64,000 nt of DNA, taken from positions 1 through 64,000 of the forward strand of contig NZ_VWXK01000008.1 of assembly GCF_011752565.1 (NCBI RefSeq), read 5' to 3'. The position numbers were made by a program, and so were the translations under genes. The stretch is from Pantoea sp. Ap-967. Lineage in GTDB: Bacteria; Pseudomonadota; Gammaproteobacteria; Pseudomonadales; Pseudomonadaceae. The notes below the pieces were generated by a model. The model searched no databases. It saw only the letters and a program-made list of their open reading frames with translations, and was not told the origin of the DNA. Below, piece by piece: positions 27,072-38,283 of this stretch. Numbering within the stretch: position 1 is the first letter of the stretch; every line of letters starts with the position of its first letter.

Positions 27072-28112
27072 TCAAGGCGCCGGGTTCGGCTGCTCCTGGT
27101 GCAGCGCCTCGATGGCCGCCAGCAGCTCGTCGCTGAGGTTCAGCTGCAAGCTGTCGAGGTTGCTCTGCAGCTGCGCAGTATCGGTGGCGCCAATGATGTT
27201 GCTGGTCACGAACGGCTGGCGTGTGACAAAGGCCAGGGCCATCTGCGCCGGGTCCAGGCCGTGTTCCCGCGCCAGCTGCACATACCGGCTACAGGCGGCC
27301 ACGGTCTGTGGGTTGGAATAGCGGGCGAAGCGGCTGAACAGGGTCAGGCGGCCTTTCTCCGGGCGGGCGCCGTTCTCGTACTTGCCCGAAAGCATGCCGA
27401 ACGCCAGCGGGGAATAGGCCAGCAGGCCGCACTGCTCGCGAATCGCCACTTCCGCCAGGCCCACCTCGAAGCTGCGGTTGAGCAGGTTGTAGGGGTTCTG
27501 GATCGACACCGCACGCGGCCAGCCACGGGCCTCGGCCAGTTGCAGGAACTTCATGGTGCCCCACGGCGTTTCATTGGACAGCCCCACATGGCGGATCTTG
27601 CCGGCGCGAACCTGCTCGTCAAGCACCTCAAGGGTTTCTTCCAGCGGCGTGAACAGGTCGCTGGCCTGGTGCTGGTAGCCCAGTTTGCCGAAGAAGTTGG
27701 TGCTGCGCTCTGGCCAGTGCAACTGGTACAGGTCGATACGGTCGGTCTGCAGGCGCTTGAGGCTTTCGTCCAGCGCCGCCACGATGTGCTGGCGGTTGTG
27801 CCGTAGCTGGCCGTCGCGGATGTGGCTGATGCCGTTGCCGGGGCCGGCCACCTTGCTGGCCAGTACCCAGTCGTCGCGGTCACCGTTGGCGCGGAACCAG
27901 TTGCCGATGATGCGCTCGGTGGCTGCGTAGGTTTCCGGGCGCGGTGGCACGGGGTACATTTCGGCGGTGTCGATGAAGTTGACGCCGCGGGCCTTGGCCA
28001 GGGCAATCTGCGCGAAGGCTTCGTCCTGGGTGTTCTGCTCACCCCAGGTCATGGTGCCCAGGCACAGGGCGCTGACGTCGAGATCGGTACGGCCGAGCTT
28101 GCGGTATTCCAT
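27072..28112 (-). CDS. Aldo/keto reductase, Tas-like
   Basis: 346 aa from the start MEYRKLGRTDLDVS, which matches the family N-terminus; a longer frame adds 67 residues without conservation. It has the NADPH-dependent aldo/keto reductase barrel: catalytic Asp and Tyr in FIDTAEMYPVPPRPETY, Lys in WVLASKVAG, His in LYQLHWPERST, and the cofactor region SNIIGATDTAQLQSNL. Tas of E. coli belongs here and suppresses a tyrosine auxotroph under starvation; the physiological substrate is unknown. It is divergent from rplM. Confidence 0.92.
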   Translation of the reverse strand: MEYRKLGRTDLDVSALCLGTMTWGEQNTQDEAFAQIALAKARGVNFIDTAEMYPVPPRPETYAATERIIGNWFRANGDRDDWVLASKVAGPGNGISHIRDGQLRHNRQHIVAALDESLKRLQTDRIDLYQLHWPERSTNFFGKLGYQHQASDLFTPLEETLEVLDEQVRAGKIRHVGLSNETPWGTMKFLQLAEARGWPRAVSIQNPYNLLNRSFEVGLAEVAIREQCGLLAYSPLAFGMLSGKYENGARPEKGRLTLFSRFARYSNPQTVAACSRYVQLAREHGLDPAQMALAFVTRQPFVTSNIIGATDTAQLQSNLDSLQLNLSDELLAAIEALHQEQPNPAP

Positions 28113-28297
28113 CGAAAAGACACTCCTTGGCAAAGACGCCCATAAAAGCAGGTTGAAATTTTTCGCGCAATCTGGATAATTCGGCACCTCTCCGTGTGGC
28201 GGAAGTGATGCACCACCACTCAGGAAGAACCCCGTCGAACATTGGCGTGCCCGACCCGAGCCCCCAAAAGCGTCAGCGTTCGGCTGCGCGTTTGCCC

Positions 28298-28326
28298 TTG
28301 GCAAGCTGTGCACTATCCAGTAAGAT
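28298..28326 (+). promoter_or_regulatory. Sigma-70 promoter of rplM-rpsI
   Basis: TTGGCA (28298-28303), a 17-bp spacer and TAAGAT (28321-28326) put the start of transcription near 28333 and leave a leader of about 37 nt before rplM. Within the 257-bp gap after the aldo/keto reductase I see no other element. Confidence 0.65.
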
Positions 28327-28369
28327 TCGCCGTCTATTTTTCGCTGGGCGGCCTCTGAGGCTTTAGAGA

Positions 28370-28798
28370 ATGAAAACTTTTACTGCTAAACCGGAAACAG
28401 TAAAGCGCGAGTGGTTCGTAGTCGACGCCGCTGGCCAGACCCTGGGTCGTCTGGCTACCGAAATCGCTACCCGTCTGCGTGGCAAGCACAAACCAGAATA
28501 CACCCCTCACGTTGACACCGGCGACTACATCGTCGTCATCAACGCCGAGCAGGTTCGTGTAACTGGCGCCAAGTCTTCCGACAAAATGTACTACTCCCAC
28601 TCCGGTTTCCCAGGCGGCATCAAGGAAATCAACTTCGAGAAGTTGATCGCCAAGGCCCCTGAGCGTGTTATCGAAACCGCGGTCAAAGGCATGCTGCCTA
28701 AGAACCCGCTGGGTCGCGACATGTACCGTAAGCTGAAAGTGTACGCGGGTGCTGCTCACCCACACACTGCTCAGCAGCCTCAAGAACTGAAGATCTAA
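28370..28798 (+). CDS. rplM: 50S ribosomal protein L13
   Basis: 142 aa, standard length, starting [15 protein letters not shown]. The family core [18 protein letters not shown] and the [10 protein letters not shown] segment are present. It binds 23S rRNA early in large-subunit assembly. Codon use is visibly more restricted than in the neighbours (many GCT, CGT, AAC), as expected for a highly expressed gene. It is followed by rpsI after 14 bp, the usual pair. Confidence 0.98.
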
Positions 28799-28812
28799 CG
28801 GGAAAGTTCATT

Positions 28813-29205
28813 ATGTCGGCGACTCAAAATTACGGCACTGGCCGTCGCAAGACCGCAACCGCTCGCGTTTTCCTGCGTCCGGGTACTGGTAACATTTCCA
28901 TCAACAACCGTTCTCTGGACGTGTTCTTCGGTCGCGAAACCGCTCGCATGGTTGTTCGCCAGCCGCTCGAGCTGACCGAAACCGTTGAGAAGTTCGACAT
29001 CTACGTCACCGTTTCCGGTGGCGGTGTCAGCGGTCAGGCCGGTGCGATCCGTCACGGTATCACCCGCGCTCTGATGGAATACGACGAAACCCTGCGTGGC
29101 GCTCTGCGTCGTGCTGGCTACGTCACCCGCGACGCTCGTGAAGTCGAGCGTAAGAAAGTGGGTCTGCGTAAAGCGCGTAAGCGTCCTCAGTACTCCAAGC
29201 GTTAA
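28813..29205 (+). CDS. rpsI: 30S ribosomal protein S9
   Basis: 130 aa, starting [21 protein letters not shown] and ending in the conserved KRPQYSKR tail that reaches the P-site tRNA. It is co-transcribed with rplM. A strong terminator 17 bp later separates the pair from petABC. Confidence 0.98.
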   Translation: MSATQNYGTGRRKTATARVFLRPGTGNISINNRSLDVFFGRETARMVVRQPLELTETVEKFDIYVTVSGGGVSGQAGAIRHGITRALMEYDETLRGALRRAGYVTRDAREVERKKVGLRKARKRPQYSKR

Positions 29206-29222
29206 TACCGCTTCGGCAGTCG

Positions 29223-29257
29223 AAAAAAGCCCGGTTCCTTGGAACCGGGCTTTTTTT
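29223..29257 (+). terminator. Rho-independent terminator of rplM-rpsI
   Basis: AAAAAAGCCCGGTTCC-TT-GGAACCGGGCTTTTTTT is a ten-bp-plus GC-rich stem with A and T flanks. Confidence 0.93.
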
Positions 29258-29355
29258 ATGGCTTGAACTAACCTGTCAGCATGTCCGTGGCGGCATGGCA
29301 CATAGACGCAGATCAAGCAAAGCGCGGGTTGTGGCCCTTGGAGGGGCTAATCACC

Positions 29356-29385
29356 TTGTCACTGTGTGGATTTGTTTCTTACCAT
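29356..29385 (+). promoter_or_regulatory. Possible promoter of petABC
   Basis: TTGTCA, an 18-bp spacer and TACCAT lie about 85 bp before petA. The -10 is weak, so this is a tentative assignment in an otherwise featureless 209-bp gap after the rpsI terminator. Confidence 0.35.
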
Positions 29386-29468
29386 GGCGGCCAATTTTTA
29401 ACGCCACAGACACAACCTAAGTACAGGCCAGATACAACTGGCCAAGCAAGCTGATGGGAGAGGACTGA

Positions 29469-30062
29469 ATGAGCAATGACGGCGTCAACGCAGGCCGGCG
29501 CCGCTTCCTCGTAGCCGCGACATCCGTGGTCGGGGCGGCGGGGGCAGTGGGGGCTGCGGTACCGTTCGTGGGGTCATGGTTTCCCAGTGCCAAGGCAAAG
29601 GCTGCCGGTGCACCGGTGAAGGTGAACATCGCCAAGGTGGAGCCTGGGCAGCAAATGGTCGCCGAATGGCGTGGCCAGCCGGTGTTCATCGTGCGGCGAA
29701 CGCAGGAGATCCTCGGCAATCTAAAGAAGATCGAGGGCGACCTGTCCGACCCGCAATCGAAAAACTCGGTGCAGCCGGCCTATGTCGACCCCGAGGTTCG
29801 CTCGATCAAACCGGAAATTCTCATTCTCGTCGGCCTGTGCACGCACCTGGGCTGCTCGCCGACCTTCCGCCCGGAAGTTGCGCCCGCTGACCTGGGGCCC
29901 AAGTGGGTCGGTGGCTATTTCTGCCCCTGCCACGGCTCCCACTACGACCTCGCCGGGCGCGTCTACAAATCCCAGCCGGCGCCGCTCAATCTGCCAGTGC
30001 CGCCACACTCTTACGAGACGGACGACCTCATTGTCATCGGCGTCGACCAGGAGAAAGCATGA
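29469..30062 (+). CDS. petA: Ubiquinol-cytochrome c reductase Rieske iron-sulfur subunit
   Basis: 197 aa. The N-terminus carries a twin-arginine signal-anchor (RRRFLVAATS followed by a hydrophobic helix, residues about 12-35), as expected for Rieske proteins exported folded. The 2Fe-2S ligands are in CTHLGC and CPCHGS. It transfers electrons from quinol to cytochrome c1 in complex III on the periplasmic face of the inner membrane. Its TGA overlaps the petB start region (ATGATGA), the first link of the petABC operon. Confidence 0.97.
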   Translation: MSNDGVNAGRRRFLVAATSVVGAAGAVGAAVPFVGSWFPSAKAKAAGAPVKVNIAKVEPGQQMVAEWRGQPVFIVRRTQEILGNLKKIEGDLSDPQSKNSVQPAYVDPEVRSIKPEILILVGLCTHLGCSPTFRPEVAPADLGPKWVGGYFCPCHGSHYDLAGRVYKSQPAPLNLPVPPHSYETDDLIVIGVDQEKA

Positions 30063-31273
30063 TGAGCAAGTTCATGGACTGGATCGACGCGCGCTTCCCC
30101 GCCACCAAAATGTGGGAAGACCACCTCAGCAAGTACTACGCGCCCAAGAACTTCAACTTCCTGTATTTCTTCGGCTCGCTGGCCCTGCTGGTGCTGGTCA
30201 ACCAGATTGTCACTGGCGTGTGGCTGACCATGAGTTTCACCCCATCGGCCGAAGAGGCGTTCGCCTCGGTCGAATACATCATGCGTGATGTGGAGTACGG
30301 CTGGATTCTGCGCTACCTGCATTCCACCGGTGCTTCGGCGTTCTTCATCGTGGTCTACCTGCACATGTTCCGTGGCCTGCTCTACGGTTCGTACCAGAAG
30401 CCCCGTGAGCTGGTATGGCTGTTCGGCATGCTGATCTACCTGGCGCTGATGGCCGAGGCCTTCATGGGCTACCTGCTGCCCTGGGGCCAGATGTCGTACT
30501 GGGGCGCCCAGGTAATCATCTCGCTGTTCGGCGCCATTCCGGTGATCGGCGGCGACCTGACCCAGTGGATCCGTGGTGACTACCTGATTTCCGGTATCAC
30601 CCTGAACCGCTTCTTCGCCCTGCACGTGGTGGCCTTGCCCATCGTAATCCTTGGCCTGGTGGTGCTGCACATCCTGGCCCTGCACGAAGTGGGTTCAAAC
30701 AACCCCGATGGCGTGGAAATCAAGAAGCACAAGGACGAGAACGGCATCCCGCTCGACGGTATTCCGTTCCACCCTTACTACACCGTGAAGGACATTGTCG
30801 GGGTGGTGGTATTCCTCTTCGTGTTCTGCGCCGTGGTGTTCTTCTTCCCGGAAATGGGCGGTTACTTCCTGGAAAAACCCAACTTCGAACAGGCCAACGC
30901 CTTCAAGACGCCGGAGCATATCGCCCCTGTGTGGTACTTCACGCCGTTCTACGCGATTCTGCGTGCGGTGCCTGACAAGCTGTTCGGCGTCATCGCCATG
31001 GGCGCGGCAATCGCCGTGCTGTTCGTGCTGCCCTGGCTCGACCGCAGCCCAGTGCGCTCCATGCGCTACAAGGGCTGGATCAGCAAGGTCTTCCTGCTGG
31101 TGTTCTGCATTGCCTTCGTGATCCTCGGCATTCTCGGCGTGCTGGCCCCCACCCCTGAGCGCACCTTGGTGTCGCAGGTGTGCACGGTGCTGTATTTCGC
31201 CTACTTCCTGCTGATGCCGTTCTACACAAGGCTTGAGAAGACCAAACCGGTTCCGGATAGGGTGACTGGCTGA
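30062..31273 (+). CDS. petB: Cytochrome b of the bc1 complex
   Basis: 403 aa from the second of two adjacent ATGs (MSKFMDWIDARFPATK), which has AGGAG at an 8-nt spacing; the first would add one Met. It is an integral membrane protein with the four haem-ligand histidines on helices B and D (for example in YLHSTGAS, YLHMFRG and ALHVVALP, VLHILALHEVG) and the quinol-site PEW-like region replaced here by IAPVWYF after TPEH. It is one continuous cytochrome b, not split into b6 and subunit IV. It overlaps petC by one base. Confidence 0.97.
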   Translation: MSKFMDWIDARFPATKMWEDHLSKYYAPKNFNFLYFFGSLALLVLVNQIVTGVWLTMSFTPSAEEAFASVEYIMRDVEYGWILRYLHSTGASAFFIVVYLHMFRGLLYGSYQKPRELVWLFGMLIYLALMAEAFMGYLLPWGQMSYWGAQVIISLFGAIPVIGGDLTQWIRGDYLISGITLNRFFALHVVALPIVILGLVVLHILALHEVGSNNPDGVEIKKHKDENGIPLDGIPFHPYYTVKDIVGVVVFLFVFCAVVFFFPEMGGYFLEKPNFEQANAFKTPEHIAPVWYFTPFYAILRAVPDKLFGVIAMGAAIAVLFVLPWLDRSPVRSMRYKGWISKVFLLVFCIAFVILGILGVLAPTPERTLVSQVCTVLYFAYFLLMPFYTRLEKTKPVPDRVTG

Positions 31274-32052
31274 TGAAAAAGTTGATTGCAGTATTTTTGC
31301 TGGCAGTGATGCCTGCCTTTTCCTTCGCTGCCGAGCATGGTCTGGAGCTGGACAAGGTCGATATCGACCTCACCGACAAGGCCGCCATGCAGGACGGTGC
31401 GCGCACCTTCGCCAACTATTGCATGGGGTGCCACAGCGCCAAGTTCCAGCGTTACGAGCGGGTGGCCGATGACTTGGGCATCCCCCACGAGCTGATGCTT
31501 GAGAAGCTGGTGTTCACCGGTGCCAAGATCGGCGACCACATGCAGATCGGCATGCAGCCCAATGACGCCAAGACCTGGTTCGGCGCCGCTCCGCCTGACC
31601 TGACCCTGGTTGCCCGGGTGCGTGGCACCGACTGGCTGTACACCTACCTGCGCAGCTTCTACGAAGACCCGTCGCGCCCGTACGGGGTCAACAACCGGGT
31701 ATTCCCGAACGTCGGCATGCCCAACGTGCTGGTCGGCCTGCAGGGTAACCAGGTGGTTGGCTGCAAGCAGGTGCAGATGGTGGTCGATGGCAAGAAGCAA
31801 TTCGACCCGTTGACGGGCAGCCCGTTGACCCATGAGGCCTGCGACCAGCTGACCATTACGCCGAATTCCGGTACCCTGACCACTGAGCAGTTCGACGAGA
31901 AGGTCAAGAACCTGGTGACCTTCCTGGCCTATTCGGCCAACCCGGTCAAACTGGAAAGCCAGCGCATCGGTACCTACGTGTTGCTGTACCTGGCTTTCTT
32001 CTTCGTGTTCGCCTATTTGCTCAAGCGCGAATACTGGAAGGACGTGCACTGA
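31273..32052 (+). CDS. petC: Cytochrome c1
   Basis: 259 aa. It has a signal peptide (residues 1-19, FSFAAEHG cleavage region), one covalent haem site CMGCH near residue 48, and a C-terminal anchor helix (LLYLAFFFVFAYLLKREYW), with the axial Met expected in the central part. It accepts electrons from the Rieske protein and passes them to soluble cytochrome c. The ATG overlaps the petB stop (TGATG). A very long GC-rich terminator hairpin follows. Confidence 0.97.
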   Translation: MKKLIAVFLLAVMPAFSFAAEHGLELDKVDIDLTDKAAMQDGARTFANYCMGCHSAKFQRYERVADDLGIPHELMLEKLVFTGAKIGDHMQIGMQPNDAKTWFGAAPPDLTLVARVRGTDWLYTYLRSFYEDPSRPYGVNNRVFPNVGMPNVLVGLQGNQVVGCKQVQMVVDGKKQFDPLTGSPLTHEACDQLTITPNSGTLTTEQFDEKVKNLVTFLAYSANPVKLESQRIGTYVLLYLAFFFVFAYLLKREYWKDVH

Positions 32053-32076
32053 TCACGCAGTAGTTCTGGTAGTTGA

Positions 32077-32128
32077 ACGCGCCCGGGGCGCCCGGCCATG
32101 TTGGCCGGGGCGCCCCGGGCGCGTTTTC
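32077..32128 (+). terminator. Long GC-rich terminator after petC
   Basis: The arms 32077-32098 and 32102-32124 pair over about 22 bp with a single bulged C and are followed by TTTTCATTT. It is an unusually stable hairpin and probably ends petABC while sspA restarts about 40 bp later. Confidence 0.85.
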
Positions 32129-32134
32129 ATTTAG

Positions 32135-32791
<657 letters not shown>

Positions 32792-32801
32792 GGAGCCGTT
32801 G

Positions 32802-33233
32802 ATGAACTCCAGTCGCCCCTATCTGGTTCGAGCACTGTACGAGTGGATCGTCGACAACGATTGCACGCCCCATATGCTGGTCAATGCCGAATACCCGGCT
32901 GTCCAGGTGCCACAAGGTTTTGCCAGTGATGGCCAAATCGTTCTGAATATTTCGCCAAGCGCCGTGCGCAACCTGCACATGGACAACGACGCGGTCAGCT
33001 TCGAGGGGCGCTTCAGTGGCGTTGCCCATTCGCTGTTCGTGCCGGCCGGCGCCATTCTGGGCATCTATGCCCGTGAGAATGGCCAGGGCATGGTCTTTGA
33101 GCTGGAGCCGCCGTTGATGGAGGACGAGGAGCTTGAAGACGAAGCGGTCGAGCCCGATGACGATGGCCCGCCGGAAGGCGGTGGCCAGCCGCCACGCCCA
33201 AGCGGGCGGCCGAGCCTGAAGGTGGTCAAGTAA
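32802..33233 (+). CDS. sspB: ClpXP adaptor SspB
   Basis: 143 aa from the ATG with AAGGAG upstream (a TTG 12 codons earlier overlaps sspA). The N-terminal domain (SSRPYLVRALYEWIVDN, then VLNISPSAVRNL) binds ssrA tags; an acidic, Gly/Pro-rich linker leads to the C-terminal ClpX-binding motif RPSLKVVK at the very end. It delivers ssrA-tagged and other substrates to ClpXP. The sspAB pair is conserved across Gammaproteobacteria. A terminator follows directly. Confidence 0.96.
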   Translation: MNSSRPYLVRALYEWIVDNDCTPHMLVNAEYPAVQVPQGFASDGQIVLNISPSAVRNLHMDNDAVSFEGRFSGVAHSLFVPAGAILGIYARENGQGMVFELEPPLMEDEELEDEAVEPDDDGPPEGGGQPPRPSGRPSLKVVK

Positions 33234-33235
33234 CG

Positions 33236-33267
33236 AAAAAGGCGATCCAACTGGATCGCCTTTTTTG
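33236..33267 (+). terminator. Rho-independent terminator of sspAB
   Basis: AAAAA-GGCGATCC-AACT-GGATCGCC-TTTTTT: an eight-bp stem with A and T flanks. A single REP unit follows at 33297-33320, before the convergent dolP stop. Confidence 0.92.
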
Positions 33268-33296
33268 TGCGCCGCTCCCCACGCGATGCGCGCCTC

Positions 33297-33320
33297 GTAG
33301 GAGCGAGCGCAGCTCGCGAT
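33297..33320. repeat. Single REP unit
   Basis: GTAGGAGCGAGCGCAGCTCG and the four bases after it match the unit at 5296-5319 exactly, but no inverted mate is nearby. Confidence 0.75.
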
Positions 33321-33334
33321 GAGGCCAGCCCAGG

Positions 33335-34512
<1,178 letters not shown>

Positions 34513-34589
34513 TTAAGTGGGGCGGTGGCCGGCGCTACGCGCAACAACGACCAGCCCGCGATACATAGAGCAAAAAAATCGGAATGGGT

Positions 34590-34961
34590 TCAGCATTCGA
34601 AGGCGTTTTTCAGCCATTGAAGCGGTCGGCCTGCGTGCTGGCTTCCCTGCAGGGCGACAACGTCGAAGCGGCAGGGGTAACTGGCCCAGCGGGCCTCTTT
34701 CTGCAGGAACAGGGTGGCGGCAAGCACCAGCCGTTTCTGTTTGCGCCCGTCGATACTGCCGAGGGCGCCGCCGAAGCCCGCGTGCAGCCGGTAGCGGACT
34801 TCGACGAATACTACTGTATCGGCATCGAGCATGACCAGATCAAGCTCGCCGCCTTTGCATCGCCAATTGCGCGCCAGCAGCTGCAAACCGTGCCCCTGAA
34901 GGTAGTCGAGGGCTTGGCTTTCTGCAGCCTGGCCGGCGCGGGTTGGCGATGCCTCGGGCAT
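34590..34961 (-). CDS. yraN: YraN family protein (UPF0102)
   Basis: 123 aa from the ATG that overlaps the lpoA stop by one base (TGATG), which gives MPEASPTRAGQ. The fold is a restriction-endonuclease-like (Holliday junction resolvase-like) domain, with AESQALDYL, NWRCKGGELDLVMLD, VFVEVRYR, and a core of Glu, Asp and Glu-x-Lys-like positions, although the usual EVK reads EVR. Function is not established. It is part of the conserved rsmI/lpoA/yraN/gmhA/dolP neighbourhood. Confidence 0.9.
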   Translation of the reverse strand: MPEASPTRAGQAAESQALDYLQGHGLQLLARNWRCKGGELDLVMLDADTVVFVEVRYRLHAGFGGALGSIDGRKQKRLVLAATLFLQKEARWASYPCRFDVVALQGSQHAGRPLQWLKNAFEC

Positions 34962-36778
34962 CAGTGGGCGGTGTCCGGCAGGCGCTTGACCTGGCCGCCT
35001 TCGAACTGGGCCCACGGCAGCTGACGCTCGACGCGCTGGCTGGCGTTGATGCTCAGGCTACCCGACAGGCCTTGCACGCGGTTGTCCGGCAGGGCCTTCA
35101 GCTGGCCCAGGCGCGGCGCCAGGCTGTAGGCGTCGACGCCCATGGCGTACAGGCGGCCGAGGCTGCCGGCGGCCTGTGGCCATTGTTGCACCACCTGCTG
35201 GCGCAGGCTGTTGCTGGTGTCGAGCAGCCAGGGCGTTTCGCAGAAGCGGATGCCGTTCATGTCGTTGTACTGGTTCACGTCACCGCTGGCGCTGTACAGG
35301 TTCGAGGTGGCGTATACCGGCACGTCACCGGCGTACTGGAAGTTCAGGGTTGGCTTGATCTGCTGCGCCTGCTGCGGGGTGGAGGCGAGGAAGATGAAGT
35401 CGATGTCCTGGCGGCGCGACGGCTGCGCGGCGATGTTGCCGCCCACGGTGCTTTGCAGGCTTTGCGCACGGCCTTCGCTCTGGCGCAGCTGGAACAGGTT
35501 GGCGATCTGCTGGGCCAGGGCCACTGGCTGGGCGATGCGCTCGGCGGCAATGATGGTGCCGCCGTTGCCTTCCCAGTCCTGGCGGAAGGCGGCCAGCACG
35601 CGGTCGCCCCACTCACCGCTCGGAACCAGGGCCACGGCGCGGACCATGCCGTCGGCGCGGGCGCGGCGGGCCACTTCGCGGGCTTCGTCCTCGGCGGCGA
35701 GGCCGAACTGGAACAGTTGCGGCGGGGCTTTCTGCCCGGCGTCGGCGTAGTTCAGCGCAAGGGTGGTGATGGGCAACTGGGCGTTGCCGGCCAGTTGCTT
35801 GACCAGGGGTTTTTCCAGCGGGCCGACCACCAGTTGCACGCCATCGGCCTGGGCCTGGCGGTAGAAGGCGTCCAGCGAGCCGATGCGCGAGCTGTCATAC
35901 ACCTGCACCGCCGGTGCTGGCTGGCCACCTTGCTGGGCCTGGAAGTGGGCGGCCATGAAGCCGTCGCGCAGGGCGCGGGCAACGTTGGCCAGCGGGCCTT
36001 CCTGGGGTAGCAGCAGGGCGATCTTGGTCAGCGGCTGGCTGGCCAGCTCCTTGAGCTTGGTCAGGGCTTGCGGCAGTTGCTGCGCGGCCGGGTGGTCGGG
36101 GTGCTGTTTGCGCCAGGCGTCGATGGCAGCCTGCTGCTGCTCAAGGGTGCCGGCGCTTTTCACCGCCAGGGCCAGGCTGGTCCAGCCGGCCAGGGTCTGG
36201 TCGTTGGCCGGTTGCTGCAGTTGCTCGGCCGGCAACGAAGCGACCAGGGCCCAGATCGCGTCATTGTTGGCGCTGGCCGCCTGGCCGCTGAGCAGCGGGG
36301 CCAGCAGCACGCGCTGCTGGGCTGCCGGCAGGGCCTGACCATCGGCCTCGAAGGCGGCAGCGTGCACGCTGTAGGTACGCACCTGCTGCTCGGCCGGCAG
36401 TTCGCCGACATGAGCCAGGTTGGGGTTGGCCAGGGCCGCCAGGGCCGCCTTGGGCTGGTTGCGGCTCATCGCAAGCTCAGCGCCCAGGGTGGCGGCGAAG
36501 ATCTGCTGGGCCGGCTTGAGCGTGTCCATCGGCACCTGTTCAAGGATGCGTGCGGCGCGTGGGAAGTCCTTCTGCTTGTAGGCCAGGTCGGCAGCGCTCA
36601 GGCGCAGCAGCGCGGCATCTTCCGCGGACTTGCTGGAGGCGGCCTTCTCGAGCAGTTGCTCGATGCTGGCGTCCGGGGTGCGTGGCAGTTCGCCCAGGCT
36701 GGATGAGGGCGAGCTGGCGCAAGCTGCCAGCAGGGCAGCGAGGCAGAGGGCTGTGAGCAGCCGCAGGCAAGCGATCAT
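34961..36778 (-). CDS. lpoA: Outer membrane lipoprotein activator of penicillin-binding protein, LpoA
   Basis: 605 aa, normal length. Lipoprotein signal with lipobox LAAC (Cys20). The N-terminal half is Ala/Leu/Gln-rich and helical (TPR-like); the C-terminal half from about residue 255 (TKIALLLPQEGPLANVARALRDGF) is a periplasmic-binding-protein-like domain. LpoA reaches through the periplasm to activate PBP1A. It is divergent from rsmI across 188 bp and leads the minus-strand operon with yraN, gmhA and dolP. Confidence 0.93.
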   Translation of the reverse strand: MIACLRLLTALCLAALLAACASSPSSSLGELPRTPDASIEQLLEKAASSKSAEDAALLRLSAADLAYKQKDFPRAARILEQVPMDTLKPAQQIFAATLGAELAMSRNQPKAALAALANPNLAHVGELPAEQQVRTYSVHAAAFEADGQALPAAQQRVLLAPLLSGQAASANNDAIWALVASLPAEQLQQPANDQTLAGWTSLALAVKSAGTLEQQQAAIDAWRKQHPDHPAAQQLPQALTKLKELASQPLTKIALLLPQEGPLANVARALRDGFMAAHFQAQQGGQPAPAVQVYDSSRIGSLDAFYRQAQADGVQLVVGPLEKPLVKQLAGNAQLPITTLALNYADAGQKAPPQLFQFGLAAEDEAREVARRARADGMVRAVALVPSGEWGDRVLAAFRQDWEGNGGTIIAAERIAQPVALAQQIANLFQLRQSEGRAQSLQSTVGGNIAAQPSRRQDIDFIFLASTPQQAQQIKPTLNFQYAGDVPVYATSNLYSASGDVNQYNDMNGIRFCETPWLLDTSNSLRQQVVQQWPQAAGSLGRLYAMGVDAYSLAPRLGQLKALPDNRVQGLSGSLSINASQRVERQLPWAQFEGGQVKRLPDTAH

Positions 36779-36966
36779 GTAAAGGTCCTGTTACTCGATC
36801 AAGTTGGCCGACGATTGTACCCAAGCGGCAGCCCGGGCGCGATGTTGCTGATGGTCGAACCTTCACTATAGGTGCCCGGCCGGGGGCTGCCGATGAAGTT
36901 CTTTGCGCCCTGTTACCGGTGCTCGGGCTACAATGGCGCCTTTGATCCGAAAGACAGGTGCGTGCA

Positions 36967-37842
36967 GTGACTGATGTGGCAGGGGCTTCGAAATCCACCG
37001 TGGGGACGCTTTATGTGGTCGCGACCCCCATCGGCAACCTCGACGACATGAGCGCCAGGGCGCTGAAGGTGCTGGCCAATGTCGCCCTGATCGCGGCCGA
37101 GGACACCCGGCACTCGATCCGCCTGCTGCAGCACTTCGGCATCGATACGCCGCTGACCGCCTGCCATGAGCATAACGAGCGCGACGAGGGTGGCCGCTTC
37201 ATCACCAAGCTGCTGGCCGGTGAAGACGTGGCGCTGGTGTCCGATGCCGGCACGCCGCTGATCTCCGACCCCGGCTACCACCTGGTGCGCCAGGCGCGTG
37301 CCGCCGGCGTCAGCGTGGTGCCGGTGCCGGGTGCCTGTGCGCTGATCGCCGCACTGTCGGCAGCGGGCCTGCCCTCGGACCGTTTCATCTTCGAAGGCTT
37401 CCTGCCGGCCAAGGCTGCCGGCCGTCGGGCGCGTCTGGAGCAGGTAAAGGAAGAGCCGCGCACGCTGATTTTCTATGAGGCCCCGCACCGCATCCTCGAA
37501 TGCCTGGAAGACATGGAGCTGGTGTTCGGCGCCGAGCGCCCGGCGCTGCTGGCCCGCGAGCTGACGAAAACCTTCGAGACGCTCAAGGGCCTGCCGCTGG
37601 GTGAACTGCGCGCCTTCGTGGCTGGTGACAGCAACCAGCAGCGCGGTGAGTGCGTGGTACTGGTAGGGGGCTGGAGCGCGCCGGAAGGCGAGGATGCGAT
37701 CAGCGCCGAGGCGCAGCGAGTGCTCGACCTGTTGCTGGCCGAGTTGCCGCTCAAGCGCGCGGCTGCCCTGGCGGCGGAAATTACCGGTGTGCGCAAGAAT
37801 CTTTTGTATCAGGCGGCCCTGGAAAAACAGAAATCCCAGTAG
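36967..37842 (+). CDS. rsmI: 16S rRNA 2'-O-methyltransferase RsmI
   Basis: 291 aa. I chose the GTG at 36967, which has AGGTG at a 7-nt spacing and gives a start of MTDVAGASK; a GTG nine bases earlier lacks an upstream ribosome binding site. The tetrapyrrole-methylase-type fold is marked by [47 protein letters not shown] and [16 protein letters not shown]. It methylates the ribose of C1402 in 16S rRNA together with RsmH, which is encoded 2 kb downstream. It is followed by rnpB. Confidence 0.95.
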   Translation: MTDVAGASKSTVGTLYVVATPIGNLDDMSARALKVLANVALIAAEDTRHSIRLLQHFGIDTPLTACHEHNERDEGGRFITKLLAGEDVALVSDAGTPLISDPGYHLVRQARAAGVSVVPVPGACALIAALSAAGLPSDRFIFEGFLPAKAAGRRARLEQVKEEPRTLIFYEAPHRILECLEDMELVFGAERPALLARELTKTFETLKGLPLGELRAFVAGDSNQQRGECVVLVGGWSAPEGEDAISAEAQRVLDLLLAELPLKRAAALAAEITGVRKNLLYQAALEKQKSQ

Positions 37843-37907
37843 TGGCCAATTGATATAGTTTGCGGTATCGCTTGTTCTTGCGCGCGCGTGCCGTTAACCT
37901 TGTCGGC

Positions 37908-38283
37908 GGAGAGTCGATCGGACAGTCGCTGCCTGCGTTTGTTCCGCAACTTTTTGTTGCGAAACAGCAGGGGGAGGAAAGTCCGGGCTCCATAGGGCAG
38001 AGTGCCAGGTAACACCTGGGAGGCGCGAGCCTACGGAAAGTGCCACAGAAAATAACCGCCTAAGCACTTCGGTGCCGGTAAGGGTGAAAAGGTGCGGTAA
38101 GAGCGCACCGCACGGCTGGCAACAGTTCGTGGCTAGGTAAACCCCACTCGGAGCAAGACCAAATAGGGTTCCATCAGGCGTGGCCCGCGTCGGAACCGGG
38201 TAGGTTGCTAGAGGCGTCCAGTGATGGCCGTCGTAGAGGAATGACTGTCCTCGACAAAACCCGGCTTACAGATCGACTCTCCA
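37908..38283 (+). ncRNA. rnpB: RNase P RNA (M1 RNA)
   Basis: The 5' end GGAGAGTCGATCGG pairs with the 3' end CAGATCGACTCTCC (P1). The conserved bacterial type A segments are visible: GAGGAAAGTCCGGGCTCC near the 5' end (CR-I), a central AGGGTGAAA-type region, CGGCTGGCAACAG, the purine-rich GAGCAAGACCAAATAGG and the CCCGGCTTACAGATCGA 3' block that pairs with it. The RNA cleaves the 5' leader of pre-tRNAs with the RnpA protein. Exact ends may differ by a few bases. It lies between rsmI and the mra operon, as is usual in Pseudomonas. Confidence 0.95.
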
